Source of the DNA: Brevundimonas sp. MYb52
Lineage (GTDB): Bacteria > Pseudomonadota > Alphaproteobacteria > Caulobacterales > Caulobacteraceae
NCBI RefSeq assembly: GCF_002979535.1
Contig: NZ_PCPB01000003.1
Coordinates: forward strand, 186,001 to 250,000
DNA: 64,000 bases
Direction of reading: 5' to 3'
A program made the position numbers and the translations under genes. The notes under the pieces are model-generated. The model made no database searches. It was not told the origin of the DNA and saw nothing but the letters and a program-made list of their open reading frames with translations. Below, piece after piece: positions 1-7,382 of the stretch; the stretch's first letter is position 1; each line of letters starts with the position of its first letter.

Positions 1-774
1 CTCATACAGTTCGCCGACGTTCGACATCCCGCCGCCCAGGACAAAGACCTCGGGGTCGGCCAGATTGACCACCATGGCCAGGGCTCGCCCCAGTCGGTCG
101 ATGTAGCGGTCCAGGGCGACGGCGGCTTCCGCGTCGCCTGCGCGCGCAGCCTCGATCACGGCTTGGGCCTTCCACGCGCGGCCGGTCGTCACCTCATGGT
201 CGCGCTGGAAGCCCGTGCCTGAAATCCAGGTCTCCAGGCAGCCGCTGAGGCCGCACCAGCAGGCCGGGCCGGGCGCTTCGTCGGCTGTGGGCCAGGGCAG
301 GGAGATATGACCGATCTCGGCCGCGACGCCGTGCGCGCCCTCGATCAGCTTGCCATCGATCACCAGTCCGCCGCCGCAGCCGGTGCCCAGTATGACGCCG
401 AACAGGCCGCCGACGCCGACGCCGGCCCCGTCCACGGCCTCCGACAGGGCCAGGCAGTTGGCGTCGTTGGCCAGGCGCACAGGGCGCTTCAGCGCGGCCT
501 CGAGGTCATCGCCGAAGGGGCGTCCGTTCAGATAGGTCGAGTTGGCGTTGCGGATCAGGCCGGTGTGCGGCGAAGGCGAGCCCGGAATGGCCACGCCCAC
601 AGATCGCGCTTCACCCGCCCTGGCCTCGACCTGCGCGATCAGGTCCGCGACGAGGGCGAGGGCGGCGTCATAGCTTCCCGGATTGGGTTCGCGGATGCGC
701 GCGGCGAAGGCGCCGTCGTCGGCTATGGCGGCCGCCTCGATCTTGGTGCCGCCGAAATCGACCCCGATCCGCAT
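1..774 (-). CDS. mak: ROK-family fructokinase (Mak type), 3' end cut by window edge
   Basis: Sugar kinase that would phosphorylate fructose (or a related hexose) with ATP in the cytoplasm. About 258 codons are visible and the frame is still open at the left edge, so the C-terminus is missing. The N-terminus has the phosphate-binding DFGGTK motif, then NANSTYLNG and NDANC segments typical of Mak-type fructokinases, GTGCGGG, and the ROK zinc motif CWCGLSGCLE. The last visible residues (LGGGMSNVGELYE) also match the family. The start ATG overlaps the stop of the upstream methionine sulfoxide reductase gene (TGATG), so the two are probably co-transcribed and translationally coupled. Substrate choice between fructose and glucose cannot be settled from the sequence. 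Confidence 0.87.
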   Translation of the reverse strand, partial: MRIGVDFGGTKIEAAAIADDGAFAARIREPNPGSYDAALALVADLIAQVEARAGEARSVGVAIPGSPSPHTGLIRNANSTYLNGRPFGDDLEAALKRPVRLANDANCLALSEAVDGAGVGVGGLFGVILGTGCGGGLVIDGKLIEGAHGVAAEIGHISLPWPTADEAPGPACWCGLSGCLETWISGTGFQRDHEVTTGRAWKAQAVIEAARAGDAEAAVALDRYIDRLGRALAMVVNLADPEVFVLGGGMSNVGELYE

Positions 775-1268
775 CAGGCGGCGAAGACCTTGGCCATCAG
801 TCCTTCCAGTGCGGCGGCGTCCACGGCGTCGAAGGCGGCGATTTCTGTGGCGTCCACGTCCAGCACGGCGATCAACTCGTCCGCCTCATCCAGCACCGGA
901 ACGACGATCTCGCTGGCCGAACGGCTGTCGCAGGCGATGTGACCGGGGAAGGCGTGGACGTCCTCGACCACCTGGGTCTGGCGCGTCTTCGCCGCCGCGC
1001 CGCAGACACCGCGCCCGAAGGGGATGCGCAGGCAGCCCAGCGTCCCCTGATAGGGACCGACCACCAGTTCCTCGGGCTTGGCGTCGTCCACGACGTAGAA
1101 GCCGGTCCAGAAGAAGGCCGGAAAGGCGTCGGCCAGCATGGAGGCGACAGTCGCCATGCGCGCGGTCCGGTTCGGCTCGCCGTCCAGCACCGCCAGAATC
1201 TCGGCCTCGACCTCGGCGTAGCGTTCGGCCTTGTCGGCGGGGCGGTCGTCGCGGGCGACATAGGACAT
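774..1268 (-). CDS. Free methionine-(R)-sulfoxide reductase, GAF domain
   Basis: Reduces free L-methionine-(R)-S-oxide in the cytoplasm and so repairs oxidised methionine. The 164-residue protein is a single GAF domain, the usual size for this family (YebR/fRMsr). The three family cysteines are present at about residues 79 (GTLGC), 89 (GRGVCG) and 113 (GHIACD), followed by SEIVVPV. An upstream in-frame ATG exists at 1316, but the ATG at 1268 (MSYVARDD) is preceded by AAGGAG at good spacing and fits the family length. It overlaps the fructokinase gene downstream by one base. The start lies about 80 bases from a LexA-like box that sits on the other side of the intergenic region. Confidence 0.9.
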   Translation of the reverse strand: MSYVARDDRPADKAERYAEVEAEILAVLDGEPNRTARMATVASMLADAFPAFFWTGFYVVDDAKPEELVVGPYQGTLGCLRIPFGRGVCGAAAKTRQTQVVEDVHAFPGHIACDSRSASEIVVPVLDEADELIAVLDVDATEIAAFDAVDAAALEGLMAKVFAA

Positions 1269-1346
1269 GAGGGTCTCCTTCTCGTTACCGCCATATAGGC
1301 TGTGGCCTTGCTGCACAAAGGGGCGGGCTGCGCGATCTGAGAATTA

Positions 1347-1361
1347 GAACAAAATAAGAAC
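1347..1361. promoter_or_regulatory. Candidate LexA (SOS) box
   Basis: GAAC, seven A/T bases, GAAC: an exact match to the alphaproteobacterial LexA operator (GTTC-N7-GTTC read on the other strand). It lies in an AT-rich stretch directly before a TTGACT at 1364-1369 that could be a -35 element for the small ORF at 1428. No convincing -10 was seen. A match of this degeneracy is expected roughly once by chance in a window of this size, so position is the main support. Confidence 0.5.
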
Positions 1362-1427
1362 AATTGACTTGAAGCTCGGACGAACCACGCGATAGCATCG
1401 CCCTTTAATCAGTAGGGGAGGGCCGAG

Positions 1428-1607
1428 ATGAACAGGGCATCGCAGGCGGATGAAGACTTCGCGCGGCAAATGGCGTGGCTGGATCGCGAACTGGCGCTGA
1501 GGGTCGAAGAGGCCCGCGCCGGCGACCCAGGCAATCGCGCCCTGGCCGTGGGGCTGTTGATCGGTTTGGTCGCGGGCATGACGCGCGGCGGGTCCGCCCC
1601 GTCGTGA
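1428..1607 (+). CDS. Small predicted membrane protein, possibly SOS-induced
   Basis: A 59-codon frame starting at ATG 1428 after GGGGAGGG, a strong ribosome-binding site. The first 35 residues are charged and look helical (MNRASQADEDF, then LDRELALRVEEAR). They are followed by one short hydrophobic segment (ALAVGLLIGLVAGM) that could be a transmembrane helix, and a short basic/polar tail. I do not recognise a family. The LexA-like box 67 bases upstream suggests DNA-damage control. Caulobacter is known to have small SOS-induced inner-membrane division inhibitors (SidA, DidA), but no sequence similarity to them is claimed. The stop TGA overlaps a GTG that opens a second short frame. Confidence 0.55.
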   Translation: MNRASQADEDFARQMAWLDRELALRVEEARAGDPGNRALAVGLLIGLVAGMTRGGSAPS

Positions 1608-1780
1608 GCCGGACGCGGCCGGCATCGACGGACTTGGATCGCCTGCGGCTGGACGAAATCGACTGGTCGCGCTGTTCGGGGCGGGACCTGCATCGCCTGG
1701 CCGAAGGCGCGGCCCAGGCGGCGATGCGAAGGAAATTGGTAGGCCCGGAGGGACTCGAACCCCCAACCAGACCGTTATGA
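1604..1780 (+). CDS. Doubtful small ORF coupled to the previous one, running into the tRNA locus
   Basis: A GTG start overlaps the preceding stop as GTGA, the arrangement of coupled genes. The frame gives 58 residues, with a plausible part (ASTDLDRLRLDEIDWSRC, RDLHRLAEGAAQAAMRRK). Its last dozen or so codons run antisense through the tRNA gene, which is unusual for a real protein. It may be a remnant or chance frame. Confidence 0.25.
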   Translation: MSRTRPASTDLDRLRLDEIDWSRCSGRDLHRLAEGAAQAAMRRKLVGPEGLEPPTRPL

Positions 1781-1812
1781 GCGGTCGGCTCTAACCATTG
1801 AGCTACAGGCCC
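1737..1812 (-). tRNA. tRNA with CAU anticodon (elongator Met or Ile2)
   Basis: A 76-base cloverleaf on the reverse strand with encoded CCA. The acceptor stem GGGCCTG pairs with CGGGCCT (with G-U pairs), the D arm starts TAGCTC, the anticodon stem-loop is GACCG-CTCATAA-CGGTC, and the T arm contains TTCGAGT. The anticodon is CAU. It lacks the run of G-C pairs in the anticodon stem that marks initiator tRNA, so it is elongator Met or the lysidine-modified Ile2 species; I cannot decide which by eye. Confidence 0.93.
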
Positions 1813-1996
1813 CCGAAGCAGGGAGGACGTGCCTAGCAGGGGATGCGTCCGCTGCAAAGACGCCTCGGACCTGTCGTGCTTTTCACGTCGATGAACGGAA
1901 CCTGCACAGGGGGCTTTTGCGTTTGTTCAGCTTGAAACGGCCAAGGTAGGGTCGTGGCTGGCGAACACGCCTGACCGATCGATTTCGACGGAGACT

Positions 1997-2752
1997 ATGA
2001 TGACCCGCACCGCACGCGCCCTGATGCTGGGCACGGCCCTGATGACCCTGGCGGTTCCCGCCGTTGCCTCCGCCCAGGCTACGGGCGCTTCTCCGATGCA
2101 GGTGCACGCCATGGCTCAACAACCCGCCCTCAACCTGTCCGCCTATGGCGAGGTCAAGGTCGCGCCGGATCAGGCGACGATCAACTTCGGCGTCGTCACC
2201 GAGGCCGCTACGGCCCAGGAGGCCATGACCCAGAACGCCCAGCAGATGACCCGCGTCGTCGCCGCCCTGCGTCGCGCGGGCATCGCCGAGCGCGACATCC
2301 AGACCTCGGGCCTGAACCTGTCGGCGCAATACGATTATCAGCAGAACGAACCGCCCAAGCTGCGCGGCTATCAGGCGACGAACCGCGTCACCGTGGTCAT
2401 CAACGACCTGACCAAGGTCGGCGCGACGGCCGACGCCGTGGTCACGGCGGGCGTCAATCAGATCGACGGCATCGCCTTTGGCCTGAAGGACGCCAAGGCG
2501 GCCGAGGATCAGGCGCGCCAGCTGGCCGTGCGCGCCCTGCAGGACAAGGCGCGGCTCTATGCTCAGGCTCTGGGCGTCCAGTTGGGCGGGGTTCGATCCC
2601 TGACCGAGGGCGGCGGCTTCACGCCGGAACCGCCGCGTCCGATGTACGCCCGCGCCATGGCCATGGACGCCGGCGGCGCCTCGACCCCGGTGTCGGCCGG
2701 CGAACTGACGGTTCGCATCGACATCAGCGGAACCTACGACATCGGTCGTTGA
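1997..2752 (+). CDS. SIMPL-domain (DUF541) periplasmic protein
   Basis: A 251-residue exported protein with a clear signal peptide (hydrophobic LMLGTALMTLAVPAV, cleavage near ASAQA). The mature part is one SIMPL/DUF541 domain (LNLSAYGEVKVAPDQATINFGV, AMTQNAQQMTRVVAALR, GIAERDIQTSGLNLSAQY, TNRVTVVINDL, AVRALQDKARLYAQALGV). Family members (for example E. coli YggE) are linked to oxidative-stress tolerance, but their biochemistry is unclear. Two adjacent ATG codons (1997 and 2000) are both possible starts. A strong hairpin terminator follows, so the gene appears to be transcribed alone. Confidence 0.85.
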   Translation: MMTRTARALMLGTALMTLAVPAVASAQATGASPMQVHAMAQQPALNLSAYGEVKVAPDQATINFGVVTEAATAQEAMTQNAQQMTRVVAALRRAGIAERDIQTSGLNLSAQYDYQQNEPPKLRGYQATNRVTVVINDLTKVGATADAVVTAGVNQIDGIAFGLKDAKAAEDQARQLAVRALQDKARLYAQALGVQLGGVRSLTEGGGFTPEPPRPMYARAMAMDAGGASTPVSAGELTVRIDISGTYDIGR

Positions 2753-2776
2753 TCGGCTGAATCGATCAAAAGAGGA

Positions 2777-2804
2777 GGGCCTGCCAGCGATGGCAGGCCC
2801 TTTT
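2777..2804 (+). terminator. Rho-independent terminator after the SIMPL gene
   Basis: Perfect 10-bp stem GGGCCTGCCA / TGGCAGGCCC with a GCGA loop, followed by TTTT. Confidence 0.9.
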
Positions 2805-2901
2805 CGCGTTTCATTACCGCGCCTTCATTTGACGCTTGCCGTGTGCGCCCTATGCTCGCGCCAGGCCGCGCGTGGCCACTGATCGGACGGCCGCCTTTTT
2901 C

Positions 2902-4689
2902 ATGAAACAGTTCTTCCTGACCATGCTTGGCGTCTTCGCCGGGCTCGTGGCCTTCTTCATCGTCCTGCCGATCGTGGCCCTGCTGTTCTTCGCTGCTGCC
3001 GCCGGCGCCTCCAAGCCGGCCACGCCTGCCAATTCTGTGCTGGAGCTGGATTTGCGCGAGGGGCTGACCGATCAGCAGCCGACCAATCCCTTTGCGGCCT
3101 TCAGCGGTTCCGGCCTGTCGGTGATCCACATCGTCGACACCCTGGCCCAGGCCGAGAAGGACGACAGCGTCAAGGTTCTGCTGGTTCGCGCGCCTGAGGG
3201 CGGCATGAACCCCGCCGCCGCCGACGAAGTGCGCCAGGCGATCAACCGCTTCCGCGCTTCGGGCAAGACCGTTATCGCCCACAGCCAGGGCTTCATGCCG
3301 ATCGGAGCTGTGGTCTCCAGCTATATGGTCGCGGCCAGCGCCGACCAGTTGTGGATGCAGAACACCGCCAACTTCCAGGCGGTCGGCCTGTCCAGCGACA
3401 GTCTGTTCCTGGGCCGCGCCTTCCAGAAATACGGCGTCAAACCTGAGTTCGAGCAGCGTTACGAGTACAAGAACGCCGTCAACGAATACACGCAGAGCGA
3501 CTATACCGGCCCGCACCGCGAGGCGATGACGGCCTGGATGACCTCGATCTACGACAGCGCCCTGGCCAATGTCGCCCGCGACCGCAAGACCACGCCCGAG
3601 GCGTTGAAAACGACCATTGAGGCCGGCCCCTATTCCGCCGAACAGGCGCTGTCGCTGAAGCTGGTCGACAAGATCGGTCAGGTCGAGGAAGCCGAAGCCG
3701 CCGCCAAGGCCAAGGCCGGCAAGGACGCCAAGATCATCAAGTTCGGCGACTATGCCTCGCTGCAGGGCGCGCGTAACGGCTCGGGCAAGTCGGCCATCGC
3801 CATTGTTGGCGGCGAGGGCGCCATCACGACCGGGCGCGGCCAGAGCGCCTCGCCCTTCGGCTCGGGCTCGGACATCCGTTCGGATGACACGGCCAAGGCC
3901 ATCTATGACGCCATCGAGGACAAGAGCGTGAAGGCCATCGTCTTCCGCGTCTCGTCGCCGGGCGGCTCGCCGGAGGCGTCCGAGCAAATCCTGGCTGCGG
4001 TGCGCGCGGCCAAGGCGGCGGGCAAGCCAGTGGTGGTGTCCATGGGCGCCTATGCGGCCTCGGGCGGCTACTGGATCAGTTCGGAGGCCGACTGGATCGT
4101 GGCCCAGCCCTCGACCCTGACCGGCTCCATCGGCGTCTTCGGCGGCAAGTTCGTGCTGGCCGACGCCCTGGGCCGCTTTGGCCTGGACATGCGCGGCCTG
4201 TCGGTCGGCGGTGACTACGCCGACGCCTTCTCGCCGGTGCAGGGCTTCGACCAGGGCCAGCGCGCCGCCTTCGCCGCTTCGATGGATCGCGTCTATGAGG
4301 AGTTCGTCGCCCGTGTCTCGACGGGCCGCAAGCTGCCGGTTGAACGCGTGCGCGAAATCGCCAAGGGCCGGGTCTGGACGGGGGCTCAGGCCAAGACCCT
4401 GGGTCTGGTCGATGAACTGGGTGGCCTGAACGAGGCTGTCATCAAGGCGCGCAAGCTGGCCAATATCCCGACCAGCGAGTCGGTGCGGTTCAAGCGCTTC
4501 CCTACGCCGCAGTCGCCGTGGGAGGCTCTGGCCTCGGCCTTTGGCGCTTCCGGCCAGGCGGCTGACGCCATGGTTTCGGTCGGTCGCGTCATGGGCGATC
4601 CGGCGGCCCAGGCCATGCTCAATCAGGTCGAGGCCGAGCGTCTGCGTAGCCGCGGCGCCGTGGTGCTGGCGGACCAGCCGGCATTTTGA
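2902..4689 (+). CDS. sppA: Signal peptide peptidase SppA, long (67K) type
   Basis: Membrane-anchored serine protease that degrades cleaved signal peptides. The 595-residue length matches the long Gram-negative form with two tandem S49 domains. An N-terminal membrane anchor (FFLTMLGVFAGLVAFFIVLP) precedes the first domain. The catalytic lysine is about K190 (YEYKNAVNEYT) in the first domain, and the serine is about S387 (GAYAASGGYW) in the second, the expected Lys/Ser dyad split across domains. Motifs FRVSSPGGS and GSIGVFGGKF support the assignment. An in-frame ATG at 2836 exists, but the ATG at 2902 (MKQFFLT) gives a conventional anchor. Confidence 0.95.
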   Translation: MKQFFLTMLGVFAGLVAFFIVLPIVALLFFAAAAGASKPATPANSVLELDLREGLTDQQPTNPFAAFSGSGLSVIHIVDTLAQAEKDDSVKVLLVRAPEGGMNPAAADEVRQAINRFRASGKTVIAHSQGFMPIGAVVSSYMVAASADQLWMQNTANFQAVGLSSDSLFLGRAFQKYGVKPEFEQRYEYKNAVNEYTQSDYTGPHREAMTAWMTSIYDSALANVARDRKTTPEALKTTIEAGPYSAEQALSLKLVDKIGQVEEAEAAAKAKAGKDAKIIKFGDYASLQGARNGSGKSAIAIVGGEGAITTGRGQSASPFGSGSDIRSDDTAKAIYDAIEDKSVKAIVFRVSSPGGSPEASEQILAAVRAAKAAGKPVVVSMGAYAASGGYWISSEADWIVAQPSTLTGSIGVFGGKFVLADALGRFGLDMRGLSVGGDYADAFSPVQGFDQGQRAAFAASMDRVYEEFVARVSTGRKLPVERVREIAKGRVWTGAQAKTLGLVDELGGLNEAVIKARKLANIPTSESVRFKRFPTPQSPWEALASAFGASGQAADAMVSVGRVMGDPAAQAMLNQVEAERLRSRGAVVLADQPAF

Positions 4690-4801
4690 TGGCGAAAATC
4701 CTGACTGATGCGTGATGTCGCAGTCCATTGACCGTTCAGGTCGATGGACCGACATTGGGTTTCAGGCGTTCCTTGATCGGCGCGCCATGAGAGGCAGTTC
4801 C

Positions 4802-5125
4802 ATGATCCAGTCCGACCCCTTCGCCCAGATCGGCTTCAACGCCCGACGCCGCACCGGCGGCGGCTTGCTGGCGCCCTTCGTCTGGCTCGGCGGTCTGATC
4901 GCCACGGCCTTGGCTGTGACCGTGGGCGCGGTTCTGGCCGTGCTGACCGCCGCCGCCGTGGCGGTGATCGCCCTGATCGCCGGGGTGGTGGTCTTCTTCG
5001 CCGGTTTCGCTTTCCGCGCCCGTCGCGCTCGCGCCGCCACGGCCCGTCGCGACGAGGGCGTGATCGACGCCCAGAAGGTCGGCGACACCTGGGTCGCCTA
5101 CGGCTGGGAACGTGAAGGGCGCTGA
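4802..5125 (+). CDS. Small membrane protein, function unknown
   Basis: A 107-residue protein: short polar start (MIQSDPFAQIGFNARRRTGGG), then about 50 hydrophobic residues (LLAPFVWLGGLIATALAVTV and AVAVIALIAGVVVFFAGFAF) that can form two membrane helices, then a basic RARRARAATARR patch and a polar tail ending GWEREGR. In-frame ATGs at 4712 and 4787 are possible. The ATG at 4802 has GAGAGG at correct spacing. It ends 9 bases before the amidase gene and probably forms an operon with it. No family recognised. Confidence 0.7.
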   Translation: MIQSDPFAQIGFNARRRTGGGLLAPFVWLGGLIATALAVTVGAVLAVLTAAAVAVIALIAGVVVFFAGFAFRARRARAATARRDEGVIDAQKVGDTWVAYGWEREGR

Positions 5126-5134
5126 TCGAGCGCC

Positions 5135-5896
5135 ATGCTGAGCATCACTGACGCCCCGTCGCCCAATTTCAACGCCCGGCGCGGCCCGCCGGACATGCTG
5201 GTGTTGCACTATACCGGGATGGAGACGGCCGAGGCGGCTGTCACGCGTCTGCGCGATCCGGCGGCCGAGGTCTCGGCCCACTATGTCGTCAACGAGAACG
5301 GCGTGATTCTGCGCCTGGTGCCGGAAGAGCGCCGCGCCTGGCACGCCGGTCGGGGCGCCTGGCAGGGCGAGACTGACATCAACGCCGCCTCCATTGGCGT
5401 AGAGATCGTCAATCCGGGCCATGAGTTCGGGTATCGCGCCTTTCCTGAGGCGCAGATCGACGCGGTGATCGACCTGATCGCCGACATCCGCGCGCGCTGG
5501 ACCATCCCCGACGTCCGCATCATCGGCCATTCGGACACGGCGCCGGACCGCAAGCAGGACCCGGGCGAACTGTTCCCGTGGAAGCGTCTGGCCGAGGCCG
5601 GGCATGGCCTGTGGTTCGATCCCGCGCCCGAGCGCGTCGCCGCCCTCGGCGCCGACCTGACGCCGGGTGACGAGGGGCTGGGCGTCATTGTCCTGCGCTC
5701 GGGCCTGCATCGGCTGGGCTATGGTCTGAAGCCGGGCGGCGACTACGACGACGAGACCCGCCTGACGGTCGAGGCCTTCCAGCGCCACTGGCGGCCTGAT
5801 CGCGTGGACGGCGTCGCCGACGGCGAAACCCGCGCTCGCCTCGTCGGCCTGCTGCAACTGGCCAGCGCAGAGAGCGTTACCGGCGTTCTGGACTAG
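5135..5896 (+). CDS. N-acetylmuramoyl-L-alanine amidase, AmiD-like, with peptidoglycan-binding domain
   Basis: Zinc amidase cleaving the bond between N-acetylmuramic acid and the stem peptide in wall recycling. Residues 1-160 form an Amidase_2 (PGRP-like) domain: VLHYTGM (zinc H25), SAHYVVNENG, WHAGRG, NAASIGVEIVNPG, then IIGHSDTAPDRKQDPG (zinc H132, D142). Residues about 175-245 form a PG_binding_1 fold (LRSGLHRLGYGL, TVEAFQRHWRPDRVDGVADGETRARL). The 253-residue size suits AmiD. No signal peptide is evident, so it may act in the cytoplasm or need another route out. A family A repeat begins right after the stop. Confidence 0.9.
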   Translation: MLSITDAPSPNFNARRGPPDMLVLHYTGMETAEAAVTRLRDPAAEVSAHYVVNENGVILRLVPEERRAWHAGRGAWQGETDINAASIGVEIVNPGHEFGYRAFPEAQIDAVIDLIADIRARWTIPDVRIIGHSDTAPDRKQDPGELFPWKRLAEAGHGLWFDPAPERVAALGADLTPGDEGLGVIVLRSGLHRLGYGLKPGGDYDDETRLTVEAFQRHWRPDRVDGVADGETRARLVGLLQLASAESVTGVLD

Positions 5897-5898
5897 AA

Positions 5899-6046
5899 TT
5901 CTCCCTCCCCTTCATGGGGAGGGTGGCTGACGCGAAGCGGCAGACGGGTGGGGACGCTTCGGCGGTTCACGCGCACCCTAATATTTGCCTCGTCCTCCCC
6001 ACCCGGTCGCTGCGCGACCACCCTCCCCATGAAGGGGAGGGAGAAA
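5899..6046. repeat. Family A inverted-repeat element, copy A1
   Basis: Two perfect 26-bp inverted arms (5901-5926 and 6018-6043), each itself a hairpin built on CTCCCTCCCC / GGGGAGGGTGG, enclose about 90 bases of variable sequence. The arms are identical to those of copy A3. The element occupies the gap between the amidase gene and rnpB. Confidence 0.85.
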
Positions 6047-6088
6047 GCAGGCGTTGACCTTGGCTCCGTTCGCGCGCACTTAGCCCCC

Positions 6089-6463
6089 GCCAGACGGCCG
6101 GGCGGTCGCGGCGAGAGCTTGCTCTTGTCGAGGAAAGTCCGGGCTCCACGGTGAAGAGGCGGCGGGTAACTCCCGCCCGGGGTGACCCGAGGGATAGCGC
6201 CACAGAAAGCAAACCGCCTGGGCTCCGGCCCGGGGAAGGGTGAAAGGGTGGGGTAAGAGCCCACCGCGTCGGCGGCAACGTCGGCGGCATGGCAAGCCCC
6301 GCCTGGAGCAAGACCGAATAGGGACGTCGCGCGGTTTCGGCCGCAGGGTTCACCGCCCGAGGCGTCCGGGTAGGTCGCGAGAACCGTCCAGCAATGGGCG
6401 GTCCAGAGGAATGATCGTCGCCGCTTTCGGGCGGAACAGAACCCGGCTTACAGGCCGTCTGGC
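6089..6463 (+). ncRNA. rnpB: RNase P RNA (type A)
   Basis: Catalytic RNA of ribonuclease P, which matures tRNA 5' ends. The conserved cores are visible: GAGGAAAGTCCGGGCTCC near 6129-6146, ACAGAAA near 6202, AGAGGAATGATCGTCGCC near 6405, and ACAGAACCCGGCTTACAGG near 6436. The ends pair as helix P1 (GCCAGACGGCC at 6089 with GGCCGTCTGGC at 6453), which sets the limits to about 375 nt. A T-rich hairpin follows. Confidence 0.95.
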
Positions 6464-6470
6464 ATTTATT

Positions 6471-6513
6471 CTTGGGCCTATCGGCCTTCGGCCTACTTGA
6501 GGCCCGTTTTTTT
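6471..6513 (+). terminator. rnpB terminator built from family C palindrome, copy C1
   Basis: Outer stem GGGCCT / AGGCCC with an inner CGGCCTTCGGCC hairpin, followed by GTTTTTTT. It doubles as a family C repeat: the skeleton CTTGGGCCTATC...CTACTTGAGGCC recurs at 6514 and 39578. Confidence 0.8.
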
Positions 6514-6550
6514 GGGGCCTACCGCGCTTCGCGCTACTTGAGGCCGTTTC
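6514..6550. repeat. Family C palindrome, copy C2
   Basis: GGGGCCTACC, then GCGCTTCGCGC, then TACTTGAGGCC. Tandem to C1 and the same skeleton with a different inner stem. From here to the MraZ boxes (about 230 bases) I see no gene; a TTGACA at 6727 has no good -10 partner. Confidence 0.65.
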
Positions 6551-6784
6551 CCGCTCAACTTCCGCCGTCATCCTCGGGCTTGACCAGCGTTGGGCCGCGC
6601 TCATCATCGCCGCCGTCGCGCGGATGGATGGGCCGAGTGGTCGCCATTAACCCCTGCGTTGAAAACATGGCGGAAAAAGCCGTCCACAGGCTGTGAATAC
6701 TCTTGATGTTGCTTGTATGTTCTCATTTGACACTTACGGAAGCGTTCGGCGAACTGCAAATTTGGTTAAAGGGTGTCAACTAAT

Positions 6785-6819
6785 CCCATTGAGGCCCATC
6801 TGATCCCATGCTATCCCAT
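6785..6819. promoter_or_regulatory. MraZ operator: four CCCAT boxes at 10-bp period
   Basis: CCCAT occurs at 6785, 6795, 6805 and 6815, exactly 10 bp apart (three are preceded by T, one by G). On the other strand these are ATGGG direct repeats with 5-bp spacers, matching the known MraZ target of TGGGN repeats. They lie 87 bases before the mraZ start, so autoregulation of the whole dcw operon is expected. Confidence 0.85.
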
Positions 6820-6905
6820 AGCCTCATGAGTAGGGGCTGTGGCCCGACGCGTGGTGTCATCAACGGATTTCAGGGACGGGCCGCGGGGCTCGATTGGGGC
6901 AGGGC

Positions 6906-7382
6906 GTGTTTCTCTCGACCTACGAGAAGCAGCTGGACGGCAAGCGCCGTCTCCTGATCCCTCAGGAATTCCGCACGGCTGAAAACGGCGCTGAACACGG
7001 CGTCTTCTGCTTTCCCTCCATCGAAGCGGACTGCCTGGAAGCGGGCGGCGACAAGCTGTTCGCCGAATACCGCGCCGTCATCGAAAGTCTGCCCTTCGGC
7101 GATCCCTACCGCTCGGCGCTAGAGGCCTCGATCTTTGGCGAGCAGAAGCCGTTGTCCTATGACTCGGCCGGCCGCATCACCCTGCCGGAGCACCTGTGCG
7201 CCGAGGTCGATCTGTCCGACACAGTCGTCATCTACGGCGTAGGCGAGCGCTTCCAGATCTGGAACAAGGACAAGTGGGCCGCGCACCGCGCCGAGCAACG
7301 CCGCATGGCGCGCGAGGGCCTGAAGCAGTTCGGCGAGATGCGCCGTCAGGCGACAGTGGCGAAAACCGGAGGCGCAGCGTGA
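6906..7382 (+). CDS. mraZ: Transcriptional regulator MraZ
   Basis: DNA-binding regulator at the head of the dcw operon. The 158-residue protein carries the two SpoVT/AbrB-like (MraZ) domains: [22 protein letters not shown] near the start and [15 protein letters not shown] around residues 80-95. I chose GTG 6906, which gives the usual [11 protein letters not shown] start, over an in-frame TTG at 6894. The four-box operator upstream is its likely own binding site. It overlaps rsmH by GTGA. Confidence 0.93.
   Translation: MFLSTYEKQLDGKRRLLIPQEFRTAENGAEHGVFCFPSIEADCLEAGGDKLFAEYRAVIESLPFGDPYRSALEASIFGEQKPLSYDSAGRITLPEHLCAEVDLSDTVVIYGVGERFQIWNKDKWAAHRAEQRRMAREGLKQFGEMRRQATVAKTGGAA

Noticed and set aside
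1737-1812. tRNA as an integration site for a mobile element
   Set aside because: No integrase gene and no repeated tRNA 3' end was seen nearby.
2734-4755. Very long open frame antisense to sppA (about 670 codons); similar long antisense frames over cyoB, glcB, smc and the S9 peptidase
   Set aside because: High GC third positions remove stops from antisense frames. The translations are low-complexity Gly/Arg/His/Gln-rich without domain motifs, while the sense strand encodes clear families.
5899-6046. Family A repeats as CRISPR units
   Set aside because: Units are inverted, not regularly spaced direct repeats; copies are kilobases apart; no cas genes are present.
6727-6732. TTGACA as a -35 for mraZ
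   Set aside because: No acceptable -10 at 16-18 bases (the best is CGAACT), so no promoter was called there.
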